In this document: piece by piece, positions 1-8,470 of the stretch
Numbering within the stretch: the stretch's first letter is position 1
Layout of the letters: each line of letters begins with the position of its first letter
Made by a program: the position numbers and the translations under genes
The notes under the pieces: model-generated
Databases searched by the model: none
What the model was told of the DNA's origin: nothing
What the model saw: the letters and a program-made list of their open reading frames with translations, nothing else
Assembly: GCF_005491705.1 (NCBI RefSeq)
Contig: NZ_CP028092.1
Coordinates: 62,001 to 126,000 of the forward strand
Origin: Pontibacter sp. SGAir0037
GTDB taxonomy: Bacteria > Bacteroidota > Bacteroidia > Cytophagales > Hymenobacteraceae
Length of the DNA stretch: 64,000 nucleotides
Reading direction: 5' to 3'

Positions 1-256
1 ATTTCTCATAGTGTTGTTTTTTTAATGCTCTAAACGCAAAGCAATGATAACAGATGCAAGGTTAATCTGCTAATGGTTTAGGAGCAGGATGTAAATTTTA
101 TTTCTAACCTATAGCGTCTTTATACTGGAACGATGTGGTTACCGGAGCAATAGGTTTACAAAGATTTTGCTTTGTGAGCAGATGCTGTCGAGGAGCTATT
201 CCTGTTGTACAGTTACTGCTTGAATAACACCGCTACATTACCTGACCCGAAAAGAA

Positions 257-290
257 ACAGGCCCATTTCATTCATATGAAATGGGCCTGT
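257..290 (-). terminator. Hairpin terminator downstream of the E2 gene
   Basis: A perfect 14-bp inverted repeat (257-270 against 277-290) with a 6-base loop lies about 100 bases past the stop of the minus-strand acyltransferase gene. On the minus strand the stem is followed by a T-rich stretch, as expected of an intrinsic terminator. The rest of bases 1-390 shows no gene or other recognisable element. Confidence 0.7.
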
Positions 291-390
291 GAAATAATAT
301 AGAGATGAACGTCTGACTTATAAGAAAGCTGTCGTACAATGACAGGTCAATCCCTTTAACATCATTCCTGACTTTTAATTTGGCAAAGCC

Positions 391-1770
391 TTAAATTGCT
401 GTGTTCGGGTCAAAATTTTCCAGGTAATCAGCTACTCTGCGCACAAACATACCACCTAAAGAACCATCTACTACACGGTGGTCGTAGGAGTGCGACAGGA
501 ACATGAAGTGACGGATGCCGATCAGATCACCCTCCGGAGTTTCGATAACAGCCGGTTTCTTTTTAATAGCCCCTACTGCCATAATGGCTACCTGTGGTTG
601 CATGATAATTGGTGTCCCCATTACGTTGCCGAAAGAGCCGACATTAGACACGGTATAAGTGCCGCCGGAAAGGTCGTCGGGGGTAAGTTTATTCTGGCGG
701 GCACGATTGGCCAGATCATTTACCTTTTTAGCCAGCCCGTTCAGGTTCAATTGGTCCGCATTTTTAATGTTGGGCACGATCAGGTTGCCGCTTGGCAACG
801 CTACGGCCATACCAATGTTAATGTCTTTGTGGCGGATAATGTTGCTGCCGTCTACCGACACGTTAATCATCGGGAAATCTTTGATGGCTTTGGCAATTGC
901 ATCAATGAAAAGCGGTGTAAAGGTAAGGCTCTCGCCTTCGCGCTTCTTGTAGGCATCTTTGTGCTTGTTTCTCCAGTTCACCAGGCTAGTTACATCGGCC
1001 TCCACAAAAGACGTCACGTGTGGCGAAATCCGCTTACTTTCCACCATACGGTCGGCAATCATCTTACGCATGCGGTCCATCTCGATAATCTCGGCGTTCC
1101 CGCTGTAGGAACTTGCCGGTTTGGCGGCAGGTGCAGCCGCCACCGATGCCTGAACTGCCGGTGCTTGTGGGGCAGCCTGTACCTGCGTTGCTGTGGCAGG
1201 CTGAGCCTGAGGTGCAGCCTGTTGTGGAGCAGTTTTACGGCTCTCTACATAAGCCAGGATATCTTTTTTAGAAACACGTCCTTCGTTGCCAGTACCAGGT
1301 ACATACTCCAGTTCCTGCATCGGAATGCCTTCTTCGCGGGCAATGTTTAACACAAGCGGAGAATAGAAACGCCCTGCTGCGGGTTTATCTAATTTGGCTG
1401 CTGTAGCTGTAGCAGAAGTAGTTTCAGGAGCAGAAGCAGCTTCTGGTTGTGCACCGGCTGTTTCCTGTACTTGCGGAGCAGCGGCTTCAGCTGCAGGCTT
1501 TTCAGACGGGCTTTCCCCCGTAGCTTCCCCATCGGTGCTGATGATGGCTATAGGTGCGCCTACCGCTACAACATCGCCTTCTTTTACCAGTACTTCTTTT
1601 AGTACACCACCTTCAATAGCGGGTACTTCCGTGTCCACTTTATCTGTAGCTACCTCCAGCACCGACTCGTCCTGCTCAATGGTGTCACCCACTTGTTTGA
1701 GCCATTTCAGAATCGTACCTTCCATGATACTCTCGCCCATTTTGGGCATAACCATTTCTACAAGCGCCAT
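391..1770 (-). CDS. Dihydrolipoamide acyltransferase, E2 of a 2-oxo acid dehydrogenase complex
   Basis: This 459-residue protein is the E2 core enzyme of a 2-oxo acid dehydrogenase complex and transfers acyl groups from lipoyl-lysine to CoA in the cytoplasm. The lipoyl domain occupies about residues 1-80, with the lipoylated Lys44 in the ATDKVDTE motif. An E3/E1-binding domain follows at about 135-175, flanked by Ala/Pro/Gln-rich flexible linkers. The C-terminal catalytic domain carries the DHRVVDG motif with His431 and Asp435. The length is normal for a single-lipoyl-domain E2. The substrate (pyruvate, branched-chain or 2-oxoglutarate) cannot be told from sequence reading; no E1 or E3 gene is adjacent, so it is probably transcribed alone from the promoter-like site near 1912. 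Confidence 0.93.
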   Translation of the reverse strand: MALVEMVMPKMGESIMEGTILKWLKQVGDTIEQDESVLEVATDKVDTEVPAIEGGVLKEVLVKEGDVVAVGAPIAIISTDGEATGESPSEKPAAEAAAPQVQETAGAQPEAASAPETTSATATAAKLDKPAAGRFYSPLVLNIAREEGIPMQELEYVPGTGNEGRVSKKDILAYVESRKTAPQQAAPQAQPATATQVQAAPQAPAVQASVAAAPAAKPASSYSGNAEIIEMDRMRKMIADRMVESKRISPHVTSFVEADVTSLVNWRNKHKDAYKKREGESLTFTPLFIDAIAKAIKDFPMINVSVDGSNIIRHKDINIGMAVALPSGNLIVPNIKNADQLNLNGLAKKVNDLANRARQNKLTPDDLSGGTYTVSNVGSFGNVMGTPIIMQPQVAIMAVGAIKKKPAVIETPEGDLIGIRHFMFLSHSYDHRVVDGSLGGMFVRRVADYLENFDPNTAI

Positions 1771-1804
1771 ATATAGTTATTCTTTTTTAAAGACGTTAGA
1801 TCTT

Positions 1805-1901
1805 AGACACAAGACACAAGATAAAAATATCAAAGCAAGAATATGAATAATTTCAGTCTGCTGAAGAAGATCTGAAGTCTTGTGTCTTGATACTTATGTC
1901 T
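1805..1901. repeat. Imperfect inverted repeat of AAGACACAAGA / TCTTGTGTCTT type
   Basis: Bases 1805-1822 contain two copies of an AGACACAAG-like unit, and 1876-1901 holds the opposite-strand form (AGTCTTGTGTCTTGATAC). A related sequence with the same AGTCTTGT...TGATAC pattern occurs at 24073-24107, so this is probably a dispersed intergenic repeat and not a gene-specific operator. Confidence 0.45.
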
Positions 1902-1911
1902 AATTTTAGGA

Positions 1912-1919
1912 CAAAGTTA
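1912..1919 (-). promoter_or_regulatory. Bacteroidota-type -7 box (TAACTTTG) for the E2 gene
   Basis: Read on the minus strand this is TAACTTTG, matching the Bacteroidota -7 consensus TAnnTTTG. It sits between the cinA stop and the E2 start and would give a leader of about 130 bases. No clear TTTG -33 element was found, so the call rests on the -7 box only. Confidence 0.35.
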
Positions 1920-1930
1920 AAGAATTTAGC

Positions 1931-3190
1931 CTATTCCTCAACGGTTGGAGCCAAACTTTGCCTGATGAGGTTAAGCACTGCCAGGGCTGTATACTCTATA
2001 TTGAGCAACCTGTTCTTGTTGTAGTTTAGGAGTCTGGCAATGGTTTTGTCTTTATCGGCATAAGCAATCCAGATGGTGCCAACAGGTTTTTCCGGCGTTC
2101 CGCCATCAGGGCCGGCAATGCCACTTGTAGCTACACCAATATCAGTTTTAAACTTGAGGCGCACATTTTCTGCCATCTGCTTTACTGTTTCTTCACTTAC
2201 AGCGCCATGCAGTTGTAACGTTTCGGGCTTTACGTGCAGCTCCTGCACTTTAACATCATTATGATAGGCCACAACACTTCCTGTAAAGTAAGCAGAACTG
2301 CCGGGCACGCTGGTAAATTTATGGGCCAGCAGTCCTCCGGTGCAGCTTTCGGCAGTGGCAATGGTTAGCTGCTTTTCTTTTAGCAGCAGTCCGATCGCTT
2401 CTTCCAGCTTAATTTCTCCAAAGGCAAATATATTATCAGGAATAAGTTTGACTAATGCTGTTACCTGCTGCTCCAGTTCCTCGTTCAGTATGTTGGCATC
2501 TGTGCCCTGGCCTGTCAGCCTTAATCTAACCCCGTTCAGGTGCGGGAGGTAAGCCAGTTTAATGTGTGGCGGCAGGCTCACTTCCCAGGCCTCCAGGCGT
2601 TCTGCCAGTGTAGATTCCGGAATGGCAATGGTTTGTACCACTTTATGGATAATCTCAGGTGTTTTAAAGTATACCTTCAGCTTGGGCAGTACCGTATCTG
2701 TCATCATACGCTGCATCTCGAAAGGCACTCCTGGCATCGATACAAATATCTTCCCATCTTCCTCAAACCACATGCCCGGGGCAGTACCCAACACATTGCG
2801 TACAGGTGTGCAGGCAGCAGGTAAAAAAGCCTGTTGGCGGTTCAGTTCGCTAACTGCTATACTGCGCCTGCTGAAAATGGCTGTCACATCGTCGAGCGAT
2901 TGCTGGTCTAGCTGTAGTTCTGTTCTAAAGTATGCGGTAAGCACATTCTTGGTGAGATCATCTTTGGTAGGGCCTAAGCCACCGGTTATCAGAATCACAT
3001 CTGCTCTTTTCCGGGCATCATCCAGGGCAGTGGTTATGGCCAAAGCACTGTCGGAGATAGAAGTTATCTGTTTTACCCGGATGCCAACTTTGGTGAGCTC
3101 TGTGCCCATCCAGGCCGAATTAGTATCTACAATCTGGCCATAAAGAATTTCATCGCCTATGGTGATAATTTCTGCGTTTACCGCTTCCAT
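1931..3190 (-). CDS. cinA: CinA family protein (competence/damage-inducible; nicotinamide-nucleotide amidase)
   Basis: The protein has the standard two-domain CinA layout: an N-terminal molybdopterin-binding-like (MoCF) domain with the TGGLGPTKDD motif at residues 69-78, and a C-terminal PncC amidase domain with TAESCTGG at about 279-286. PncC domains deamidate NMN to nicotinate mononucleotide and act in pyridine-nucleotide salvage. The open frame extends upstream to 3310, but the family begins with the AEIITIGDEIL segment, so the ATG at 3190 (419 residues) is chosen. It has its own intergenic region and no evident operon partner. Confidence 0.9.
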   Translation of the reverse strand: MEAVNAEIITIGDEILYGQIVDTNSAWMGTELTKVGIRVKQITSISDSALAITTALDDARKRADVILITGGLGPTKDDLTKNVLTAYFRTELQLDQQSLDDVTAIFSRRSIAVSELNRQQAFLPAACTPVRNVLGTAPGMWFEEDGKIFVSMPGVPFEMQRMMTDTVLPKLKVYFKTPEIIHKVVQTIAIPESTLAERLEAWEVSLPPHIKLAYLPHLNGVRLRLTGQGTDANILNEELEQQVTALVKLIPDNIFAFGEIKLEEAIGLLLKEKQLTIATAESCTGGLLAHKFTSVPGSSAYFTGSVVAYHNDVKVQELHVKPETLQLHGAVSEETVKQMAENVRLKFKTDIGVATSGIAGPDGGTPEKPVGTIWIAYADKDKTIARLLNYNKNRLLNIEYTALAVLNLIRQSLAPTVEE

Positions 3191-3419
3191 ATGTTTTTGG
3201 TCTGATTTATGTTTAAGCTTTCGCGAGACAAGTAGCATGACACAAGTTTCACGACTAAAAATAAAGATATGGCAGATGTGTTGGCGTATTTTTGCATGAT
3301 ATAATTGCAAAGACGCCGTAATAGGTAAAGGTTTCTTACTTTATTGCTCGTGATACGTTAGTTGTGCTACGCGATTCGAAATTATATAACTGTTTCAAAT
3401 AAAAACTGTTCTGAAGAAT

Positions 3420-4148
3420 ATGAAAAAACTGGTTTATACTTCTCTTGTGGCCCTTGCACTGGGTGCTTCTGCCTGTACTGTAGCCGATGTGCAGCGAACG
3501 GTTGATGGTGTTTTAGCAGGCACCGGCGGTGCTGTAACCCGCGAAGAGGTGGCCTCTGGTTTACGGCAGGCTTTGGAGGTGGGCATTAAGAAAGGAGCCG
3601 ACCAGGCTTCACAAACAGATGGATATTATAAAAACCCGTTAATCAGGATTCCTTTTCCGGAGGATGTGAAGCGTGTGGAAAATACGTTAAGGCAGGTGGG
3701 CCTGGGAAACGAAGTGGACCGGTTTATCCTTACCCTGAACAGGGGAGCTGAAGATGCAGCCAAAAGCGCTGTGCCTATCTTTGTTAGCGCCATCAAGCAA
3801 ATGACCATACAAGATGCCTGGGGAATTCTGAAAGGCGATAAAGATGCGGCTACGCAATACCTGAAGCGGACTACTTCGGAGCAACTGTATAACACGTTTA
3901 ATCCGATAGTGGTAAAATCGCTGGAGAAGACGAACGCTACCCGGTACTATGCTGATATTGTAAACCAGTACAACAAGATTCCGCTGGTGCAAAAGGTAAA
4001 CCCGGACCTGGACGATTATGCTACCCAGAAAGCAATGGATGGTTTGTTTCAGTTAGTGGCCCAGGAGGAGGCCAACATTCGTGAAAATCCTATTGCCCGA
4101 ACCACTGAGTTGCTCCGCAGAGTGTTCACTAAAGAAAATCAGTCCTAG
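3420..4148 (+). CDS. DUF4197 family lipoprotein
   Basis: This 242-residue protein starts with a lipoprotein signal peptide: a Lys-Lys N-terminus, a hydrophobic stretch, and a LGASAC lipobox with Cys19. The mature part resembles DUF4197 proteins, helical proteins of unknown function common in Bacteroidota and Proteobacteria; typical pieces are the GLRQALEVGIKKGADQAS stretch and the later QYLKRTTSEQLY segment. It should be anchored in the outer or inner membrane facing the periplasm. A strong hairpin terminator follows directly, so the gene is probably monocistronic. No biochemical role is assigned. Confidence 0.8.
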   Translation: MKKLVYTSLVALALGASACTVADVQRTVDGVLAGTGGAVTREEVASGLRQALEVGIKKGADQASQTDGYYKNPLIRIPFPEDVKRVENTLRQVGLGNEVDRFILTLNRGAEDAAKSAVPIFVSAIKQMTIQDAWGILKGDKDAATQYLKRTTSEQLYNTFNPIVVKSLEKTNATRYYADIVNQYNKIPLVQKVNPDLDDYATQKAMDGLFQLVAQEEANIRENPIARTTELLRRVFTKENQS

Positions 4149-4172
4149 TAGTTACATACATTCACTTACCAG

Positions 4173-4214
4173 AACGCCCGCTTTACCATAAAGTAAAGCG
4201 GGCGTTCTTTTTTG
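4173..4214 (+). terminator. Intrinsic terminator after the DUF4197 gene
   Basis: A perfect 14-bp stem (4173-4186 against 4193-4206) encloses a 6-base loop and is followed on the plus strand by a run of T residues. It ends transcription of the DUF4197 lipoprotein gene and lies upstream of the next start codon at 4292. Confidence 0.88.
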
Positions 4215-4291
4215 TGGAACATAAAGCACTCAATAAAAGTACAATACAGCAAATTTTTAAAACCAAATGCCTGGCACTCAATACCAGAACT

Positions 4292-5572
4292 ATGAAAAAT
4301 AAACCTTTCAGATACCATACCCTGACCAAAGAGCAGGACCTGGATATTTTAGTAGAAGAAATAGGGGATGCGCGTATTGTCATGTTAGGAGAAGCCTCAC
4401 ACGGAACTTCTGAATATTATACCTGGCGTACAGCTATCTCGAAGCGGCTTATACAGGATAAGGGCTTTTGTTGTATAGCTGTGGAAGGCGATTGGCCCGA
4501 GTGCTATAGCGTGAACAGGTTTATAAAAGGGTATCAGAACTCCGGTAGTAAAATTGCCGATGTACTGCAGGTGTACAGGCGCTGGCCTACCTGGATGTGG
4601 GCGAACTGGGAAGTAGCTGCTTTGGTAGAATGGCTTCGGGATTATAATCACCTGAAAAACGGAGCCGAGAAGGCCGGCTTCTACGGGCTGGATGTGTATA
4701 GTTTATGGGAGTCGCTGGATCAGATTGTGCGGTTTCTGGAGCAGCGGGATGGCAATGCGGCAGAGGCTGCCCGGAATGCGATTAACTGTTTTGAGCCTTT
4801 TAACCGTGACCCTCAGTATTATGCGCAGGCCACGGCTTTTGTGCCTACCGATTGCGAGAAAGAAGTAATGGAGATGTTGCAGCGTATCCAGAAGCAACCT
4901 GCCTTTTCCAGCGATGCCGAACATGATTTTAATACCAAACAGAATGCCCTCGTAGCCGCAAATGCCGAAAAGTATTACCGTGCCATGATGAAAGGAGGAG
5001 TCGGTTCCTGGAATGTGCGGGATGCGCATATGATGGAGACGCTGGATCGCCTCCTGGAGCTACACGGGCCTGACTCAAAGATTATCGTTTGGGAACACAA
5101 TACCCACATTGGCGATGCCCGCGCAACTGACATGGCAGATGATGGCATGTATAATATCGGGCAGCTGGCCCGGGAGAAGTACGGCCATGAGCAGGTGAAG
5201 CTGATTGGCTTTGGCACCTACCAGGGAACAGTGATTGCAGGCAAATCATGGGGGGCGCCTATGCAGAAAATGGAAGTGCCGCCTGCCAGAGAAGGTAGCT
5301 GGGAGGCACTGTTGCATGAGATCAGCACCGACGATAAGATTATCTTCTCAAAAGACCTGGCTGAAGTGGCGGAGCTGCAAAAAAGAATCGGCCATAGAGC
5401 TATAGGCGTAGTCTACGATCCTAAATTGGAAGCTTACGGCAACTATGTGCCTACCATTATACCGGAGCGTTACGACGCCTTTATCTACTTCGAGGATACA
5501 GAAGCTGTACACCCTCTGCACTTCACCAACAGAGGCAGCAGAGAACCGGAGTTATACCCGTGGAATTATTAG
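4292..5572 (+). CDS. Erythromycin esterase family protein
   Basis: The 426-residue protein belongs to the erythromycin-esterase/succinoglycan-biosynthesis (EreA/EreB-like) family. The typical MLGEASHGTSEYY motif holds Glu34 and His37, which correspond to the catalytic Glu/His of Ere enzymes, followed by the VEGDWPECY segment and later VWEHNTHIGDA. The frame is open from 4214, but that start lies against the terminator T-run, so the ATG at 4292, which matches the family N-terminus, is preferred. Most environmental members have no proven macrolide substrate, so a resistance function must not be assumed. It has no phosphoribosyltransferase fusion and no operon partner. Confidence 0.85.
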   Translation: MKNKPFRYHTLTKEQDLDILVEEIGDARIVMLGEASHGTSEYYTWRTAISKRLIQDKGFCCIAVEGDWPECYSVNRFIKGYQNSGSKIADVLQVYRRWPTWMWANWEVAALVEWLRDYNHLKNGAEKAGFYGLDVYSLWESLDQIVRFLEQRDGNAAEAARNAINCFEPFNRDPQYYAQATAFVPTDCEKEVMEMLQRIQKQPAFSSDAEHDFNTKQNALVAANAEKYYRAMMKGGVGSWNVRDAHMMETLDRLLELHGPDSKIIVWEHNTHIGDARATDMADDGMYNIGQLAREKYGHEQVKLIGFGTYQGTVIAGKSWGAPMQKMEVPPAREGSWEALLHEISTDDKIIFSKDLAEVAELQKRIGHRAIGVVYDPKLEAYGNYVPTIIPERYDAFIYFEDTEAVHPLHFTNRGSREPELYPWNY

Positions 5573-5766
5573 AATTTGAAGATTAGGGAATGTGGGAATT
5601 TGGAGATTTGAAGATTTAATGAAGTAGCAGTACAGACAAATCTGCCTTGCTGCTTCATCCGGAAAATTTTATTAAGAGACTTAATCTGTTTTCTCAGTCA
5701 GCAGCAGATTGTAGCACATTAGCACATTAAAAAATTAGCACATTTCCACATCTCCACATTTCCTCC
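5573..5766. repeat. Low-complexity intergenic repeat with complementary arms
   Basis: The gap between two convergent genes has a left arm made of loose repeats of the type GGAATTTGGAGATTTGAAG (about 5574-5618) and a right arm of repeated TTAGCACATT/CCACATTTCC units (about 5710-5765). The reverse complement of the right arm resembles the left, so the transcript could fold on itself. It may serve as a bidirectional terminator; no gene is seen. Confidence 0.4.
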
Positions 5767-6732
5767 CTAACCTCGTTGTATCAGGAAAACAATGTAGCCG
5801 ATGTAGATCAGCATAAAGAGTATGCCATTCCAGCGATCGATGGTGTTTCTTTTTCCGATGGGAAGTACAATAATGAGAAGCGTACTGGCTACGATCATCA
5901 TAATGATATCGGAGTTACTTACCACATTGAAAGGAAGGGGATGTATGGTGGCACTTAAGCCCAGAATCCAGAGCAGGTTAAATATGTTGGAACCAATTAC
6001 ATTACCTACCGCTATATCGGTGTTCTTGCGAAGAGCGGCCATAGCCGAGGTGACCAGCTCGGGCAACGATGTGCCAATGGCTACAACCGTTAAGCCAATA
6101 AAAGACTCGCTTAAACCATAAGACTGAGCAATTTCCACGGCACTGTCTACTACCCATTGGCCACCCAGAAACAAACCGGCTCCACCTGCCGCCAGGTATA
6201 ACACGGACTTTGGAAGCGGCATAATAGCGGGTTTTTCATCTTCTTCGTGAGCCGGATCGTTGTTTGTTTTAGCCACATTATAGATGTAGGCCATAAACAT
6301 AATAAAGAAAAACAGCAGGATAAAGCCGTCTAACCGGCTGATGTATAACTGGGTTTCATTTCCTAAGATGACGACGTTCGCTAAAAAGCCAACCAGTAGC
6401 GTTGCAATCAGGGAAAAAGGAATTTCGGTTATAACAGTGTTTCTTTTGATTGGAATTGGTGCCAGAATGGCTGTAAACCCGATAATGAGAAGCAGGTTAG
6501 CTACATTACTCCCAAACACGTTACCTATTGCTAACTCTGACTGCCCCTGCAAGCTGGACATGATGTTGATGATCAGTTCAGGCAGGGAAGTGCCAAAAGA
6601 TACGATCGTAAGACCAACTACCATATCCGAGATATTATACCTCTTGGCAATGGAGGAAGCTCCTGCTACGAGAATATCAGCACCTTTGATCAGAAGAATA
6701 AATCCTGCAATTAAGAGAATGTAGGTTAGCAT
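5767..6732 (-). CDS. Calcium/sodium antiporter, CaCA family (YrbG-like)
   Basis: This 321-residue inner-membrane protein has about ten hydrophobic segments arranged as two homologous halves. Each half carries the ion-coordinating alpha repeat: GTSLPE at 47-52 with GNVFGSNVANL, and GTSLPE at 220-225 with GNVIGSNIFNL. This duplicated GTSLPE/GSN pattern is diagnostic of the K+-independent Na+/Ca2+ exchanger-type CaCA family. A hydrophilic, acidic loop with EEDEK near residues 160-170 separates the halves. The length matches the family. It probably exchanges Ca2+ or Na+ across the cytoplasmic membrane. It is transcribed on its own. Confidence 0.9.
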   Translation of the reverse strand: MLTYILLIAGFILLIKGADILVAGASSIAKRYNISDMVVGLTIVSFGTSLPELIINIMSSLQGQSELAIGNVFGSNVANLLLIIGFTAILAPIPIKRNTVITEIPFSLIATLLVGFLANVVILGNETQLYISRLDGFILLFFFIMFMAYIYNVAKTNNDPAHEEDEKPAIMPLPKSVLYLAAGGAGLFLGGQWVVDSAVEIAQSYGLSESFIGLTVVAIGTSLPELVTSAMAALRKNTDIAVGNVIGSNIFNLLWILGLSATIHPLPFNVVSNSDIIMMIVASTLLIIVLPIGKRNTIDRWNGILFMLIYIGYIVFLIQRG

Positions 6733-6786
6733 GAGATAGGGGATAATATTGAGATGGATAATACAACCTGGTGAAGCCAGAATAAT

Positions 6787-6824
6787 AAAGGCTGCCTGCA
6801 GCTTGGTAGCTTGGGGCAGCCTTT
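6787..6824 (-). terminator. Hairpin terminator downstream of the YebC gene
   Basis: A perfect 10-bp inverted repeat (6787-6796 against 6815-6824) lies just past the stop codon at 6844 of the minus-strand YebC gene. On the minus strand the stem is followed by a CTTTATTATT tail. It separates yebC from the antiporter gene. Confidence 0.75.
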
Positions 6825-6843
6825 ATCTTTATCTCACAGCAGG

Positions 6844-7551
6844 TTACTGCATATTGTGGTACACCGCCTGAACGTCGTCGTCTTCTTCGAACCGTTCAAT
6901 CAGGTTTTCAATCTCCTCTGCCTGTTCATCCGTCAGTTCTGTGCGGGTATTCGGGATTCGCTGCAGTTCGGCACTGATCACATTCAGGCCTTTTTCCTCC
7001 AGCGCCTTCTGCATCGTACCAAAATCAGTAAAGGCGGTCTCAATGATAATCTCTCCTTCGTGTTCGTAAATATCTTCAGCTCCGAAATCGATCAGCTCCA
7101 GTTCCAGTTCTTCGATATCGGTGCCTTCCGGAGCAATTTTAAAAATGCCTTTACGGGTAAAAAGGAAATCCAGAGAACCTGTTTTTCCAAGAGCACCGCC
7201 TCCACGCGAAAAATAGACACGCATGTTGGCTACAGTACGGTTAATATTATCTGTTGCCGTTTCTACCAGGATAGCTATGCCATAAGGGCCGTATCCTTCG
7301 TACACGATCTCTTCGTAGTCTTTTTCTTCTTTAGAGGAGGCTCGTTTAATAGCTGATTCCACTTTATCTTTCGGCATGTTTACGCCTTTGGCGTTCTGGA
7401 TCGCCGTACGTAAGCGGGCGTTCGATTCAGGATTAGGTCCGCCTTCTTTAACCGCTATCGCAATCTCTTTGCCCAAGCGCGTAAAAGCTTTCGACATTTT
7501 ATCCCAACGCTTAAATTTACGGGCTTTTCTAAATTCAAATGCTCGTCCCAT
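6844..7551 (-). CDS. YebC/PmpR family transcriptional regulator or translation factor
   Basis: The 235-residue protein matches the YebC/PmpR/TACO1 family along its length. It begins with GRAFEFRKARKFKRWDKMSK, followed by a segment around ARLRTAIQNAKGVNMPKD, then the acidic DSEEIVYEGYGP-like region and the NRTVANMRVYFSRGGGALG stretch. Members are described as DNA-binding regulators and, more recently, as ribosome-associated factors that relieve stalling; which applies here is unknown. It is cytoplasmic and single-copy in most genomes. A promoter-like -7 box lies at 7572-7579 just upstream and a terminator follows, so it is a one-gene unit. Confidence 0.92.
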   Translation of the reverse strand: MGRAFEFRKARKFKRWDKMSKAFTRLGKEIAIAVKEGGPNPESNARLRTAIQNAKGVNMPKDKVESAIKRASSKEEKDYEEIVYEGYGPYGIAILVETATDNINRTVANMRVYFSRGGGALGKTGSLDFLFTRKGIFKIAPEGTDIEELELELIDFGAEDIYEHEGEIIIETAFTDFGTMQKALEEKGLNVISAELQRIPNTRTELTDEQAEEIENLIERFEEDDDVQAVYHNMQ

Positions 7552-7571
7552 GGTGTCTTAGTTTTGTATTA

Positions 7572-7579
7572 CAAATTTA
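7572..7579 (-). promoter_or_regulatory. -7 promoter box (TAAATTTG) for yebC
   Basis: On the minus strand the sequence reads TAAATTTG, fitting TAnnTTTG, 21 bases ahead of the YebC start codon. The -33 region is not a clear match, so confidence is moderate. Confidence 0.45.
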
Positions 7580-7666
7580 GGCAGCTTGTGCGAAATATGG
7601 TAGTTTATTTTGAATTAGATCACAAAAGCTTCCAATACCAGCTAAGATTTTTCGAATAAAGAAACT

Positions 7667-7822
7667 GGCGCAAGCGTCCGCTTGTGCTTAGACAGACAGC
7701 AACAGCATTGTGCCGGACTAGTGCTTTAGTAGCAGGGGCGCCGGACCAGTGCGTAGCAGGGACACAAGCGGACGCTTGCGCCATATAAGGGCGTAGCAGG
7801 GACACAAGCGGATGCTTACGCC
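7667..7822. repeat. GC-rich repeat cluster: one inverted and two direct copies
   Basis: A 20-base unit reading CACAAGCGGACGCTTGCGCC occurs at 7763-7782. Its exact reverse complement is at 7667-7686 and a slightly diverged direct copy is at 7803-7822. The two direct copies share the preceding GTAGCAGGGA and are spaced 40 bases apart. The unit itself is partly self-complementary (AAGCG/CGCTT). The cluster fills the gap between yebC and the ABC ATPase gene and contains no credible gene. It looks like a small dispersed REP-like element. Confidence 0.65.
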
Positions 7823-7837
7823 AAATAGGTCTAAAAT

Positions 7838-8470
7838 CTAGCGCCTGGCTAACGGGTGAAAGTCGGTGATGTGTAGTTGCTGGTCGCAGAAACCATACTC
7901 GTGCTCAATGTTGGAGCCAACTACGATAAGCCTGTTTTCCCTGTTTAGAAAGATATGCTCCTGGTACCAGGCAATGCCTTCCTGATCCAGGTTTGTGGTA
8001 GGCTCGTCGAGCAGGAGTAATGGGGTATCGGAATAAATAGCGAGGCCTAACTTCAGGCGTTGCTTCATGCCGGAAGAAAAATCTTTCACAAACTTGTGCT
8101 TTGACTTCTGCAATCCCAGCCTTTCGATCAGGTTCTGGGTTGACAGGTTCTTGCGCAGCGGCTTAAAGCGGGTGTGGAAGCCGATCATTTCCTGCAACGA
8201 TAGTTCCTCCACCAGTTCCAGGTAGGGTGCCGTAAGCGACAGGTGCTGATATGCCTTTTCCGGGGCTATAGCTGTATCAGCTAACGTATAGTGGATTTGC
8301 CCCTCGCTATGTAAATTATAGCCGGCAATAATGGTAAGTAAAGTAGATTTTCCGGAACCGTTATGGCCTAGTACAGCATAAGAAGTGCCTGACTCAAAGG
8401 TATAGGTCAGGTTTCGGAAAATCCACTCGTAGTTATAGCGTTTACCTAAATTGGATAGGTTAATCCGCAT
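7838..8470 (-). CDS. ABC transporter ATP-binding protein without a permease partner
   Basis: This 210-residue cytoplasmic ATPase has the Walker A motif GHNGSGKS at 35-42, the signature FSSGMKQ around 131-137 and Walker B LLLLDEP at 151-157. At the Q-loop position the sequence is TAPYLELVEEL, with no glutamine, and at the H-loop it is VGSNIEHEYG, with Asn in place of the usual His. Such changes suggest altered ATP hydrolysis or coupling. Its start overlaps the lpxA stop by 11 bases, so it is translated as the last gene of the lipid A operon. No membrane subunit is nearby; a link to lipid A or envelope traffic is suggested by position only. Confidence 0.85.
   Translation of the reverse strand: MRINLSNLGKRYNYEWIFRNLTYTFESGTSYAVLGHNGSGKSTLLTIIAGYNLHSEGQIHYTLADTAIAPEKAYQHLSLTAPYLELVEELSLQEMIGFHTRFKPLRKNLSTQNLIERLGLQKSKHKFVKDFSSGMKQRLKLGLAIYSDTPLLLLDEPTTNLDQEGIAWYQEHIFLNRENRLIVVGSNIEHEYGFCDQQLHITDFHPLARR

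Noticed and set aside
478-1350. A 290-codon plus-strand frame opposite the E2 gene
   Set aside because: Its composition is atypical (Cys/Arg/Val-rich) and it lies wholly within a conserved minus-strand gene.
4292-5572. Erythromycin esterase as a macrolide resistance gene on a mobile element
   Set aside because: Flanking genes are chromosomal, no mobile element signs are near, and the family is broad with mostly unknown substrates.
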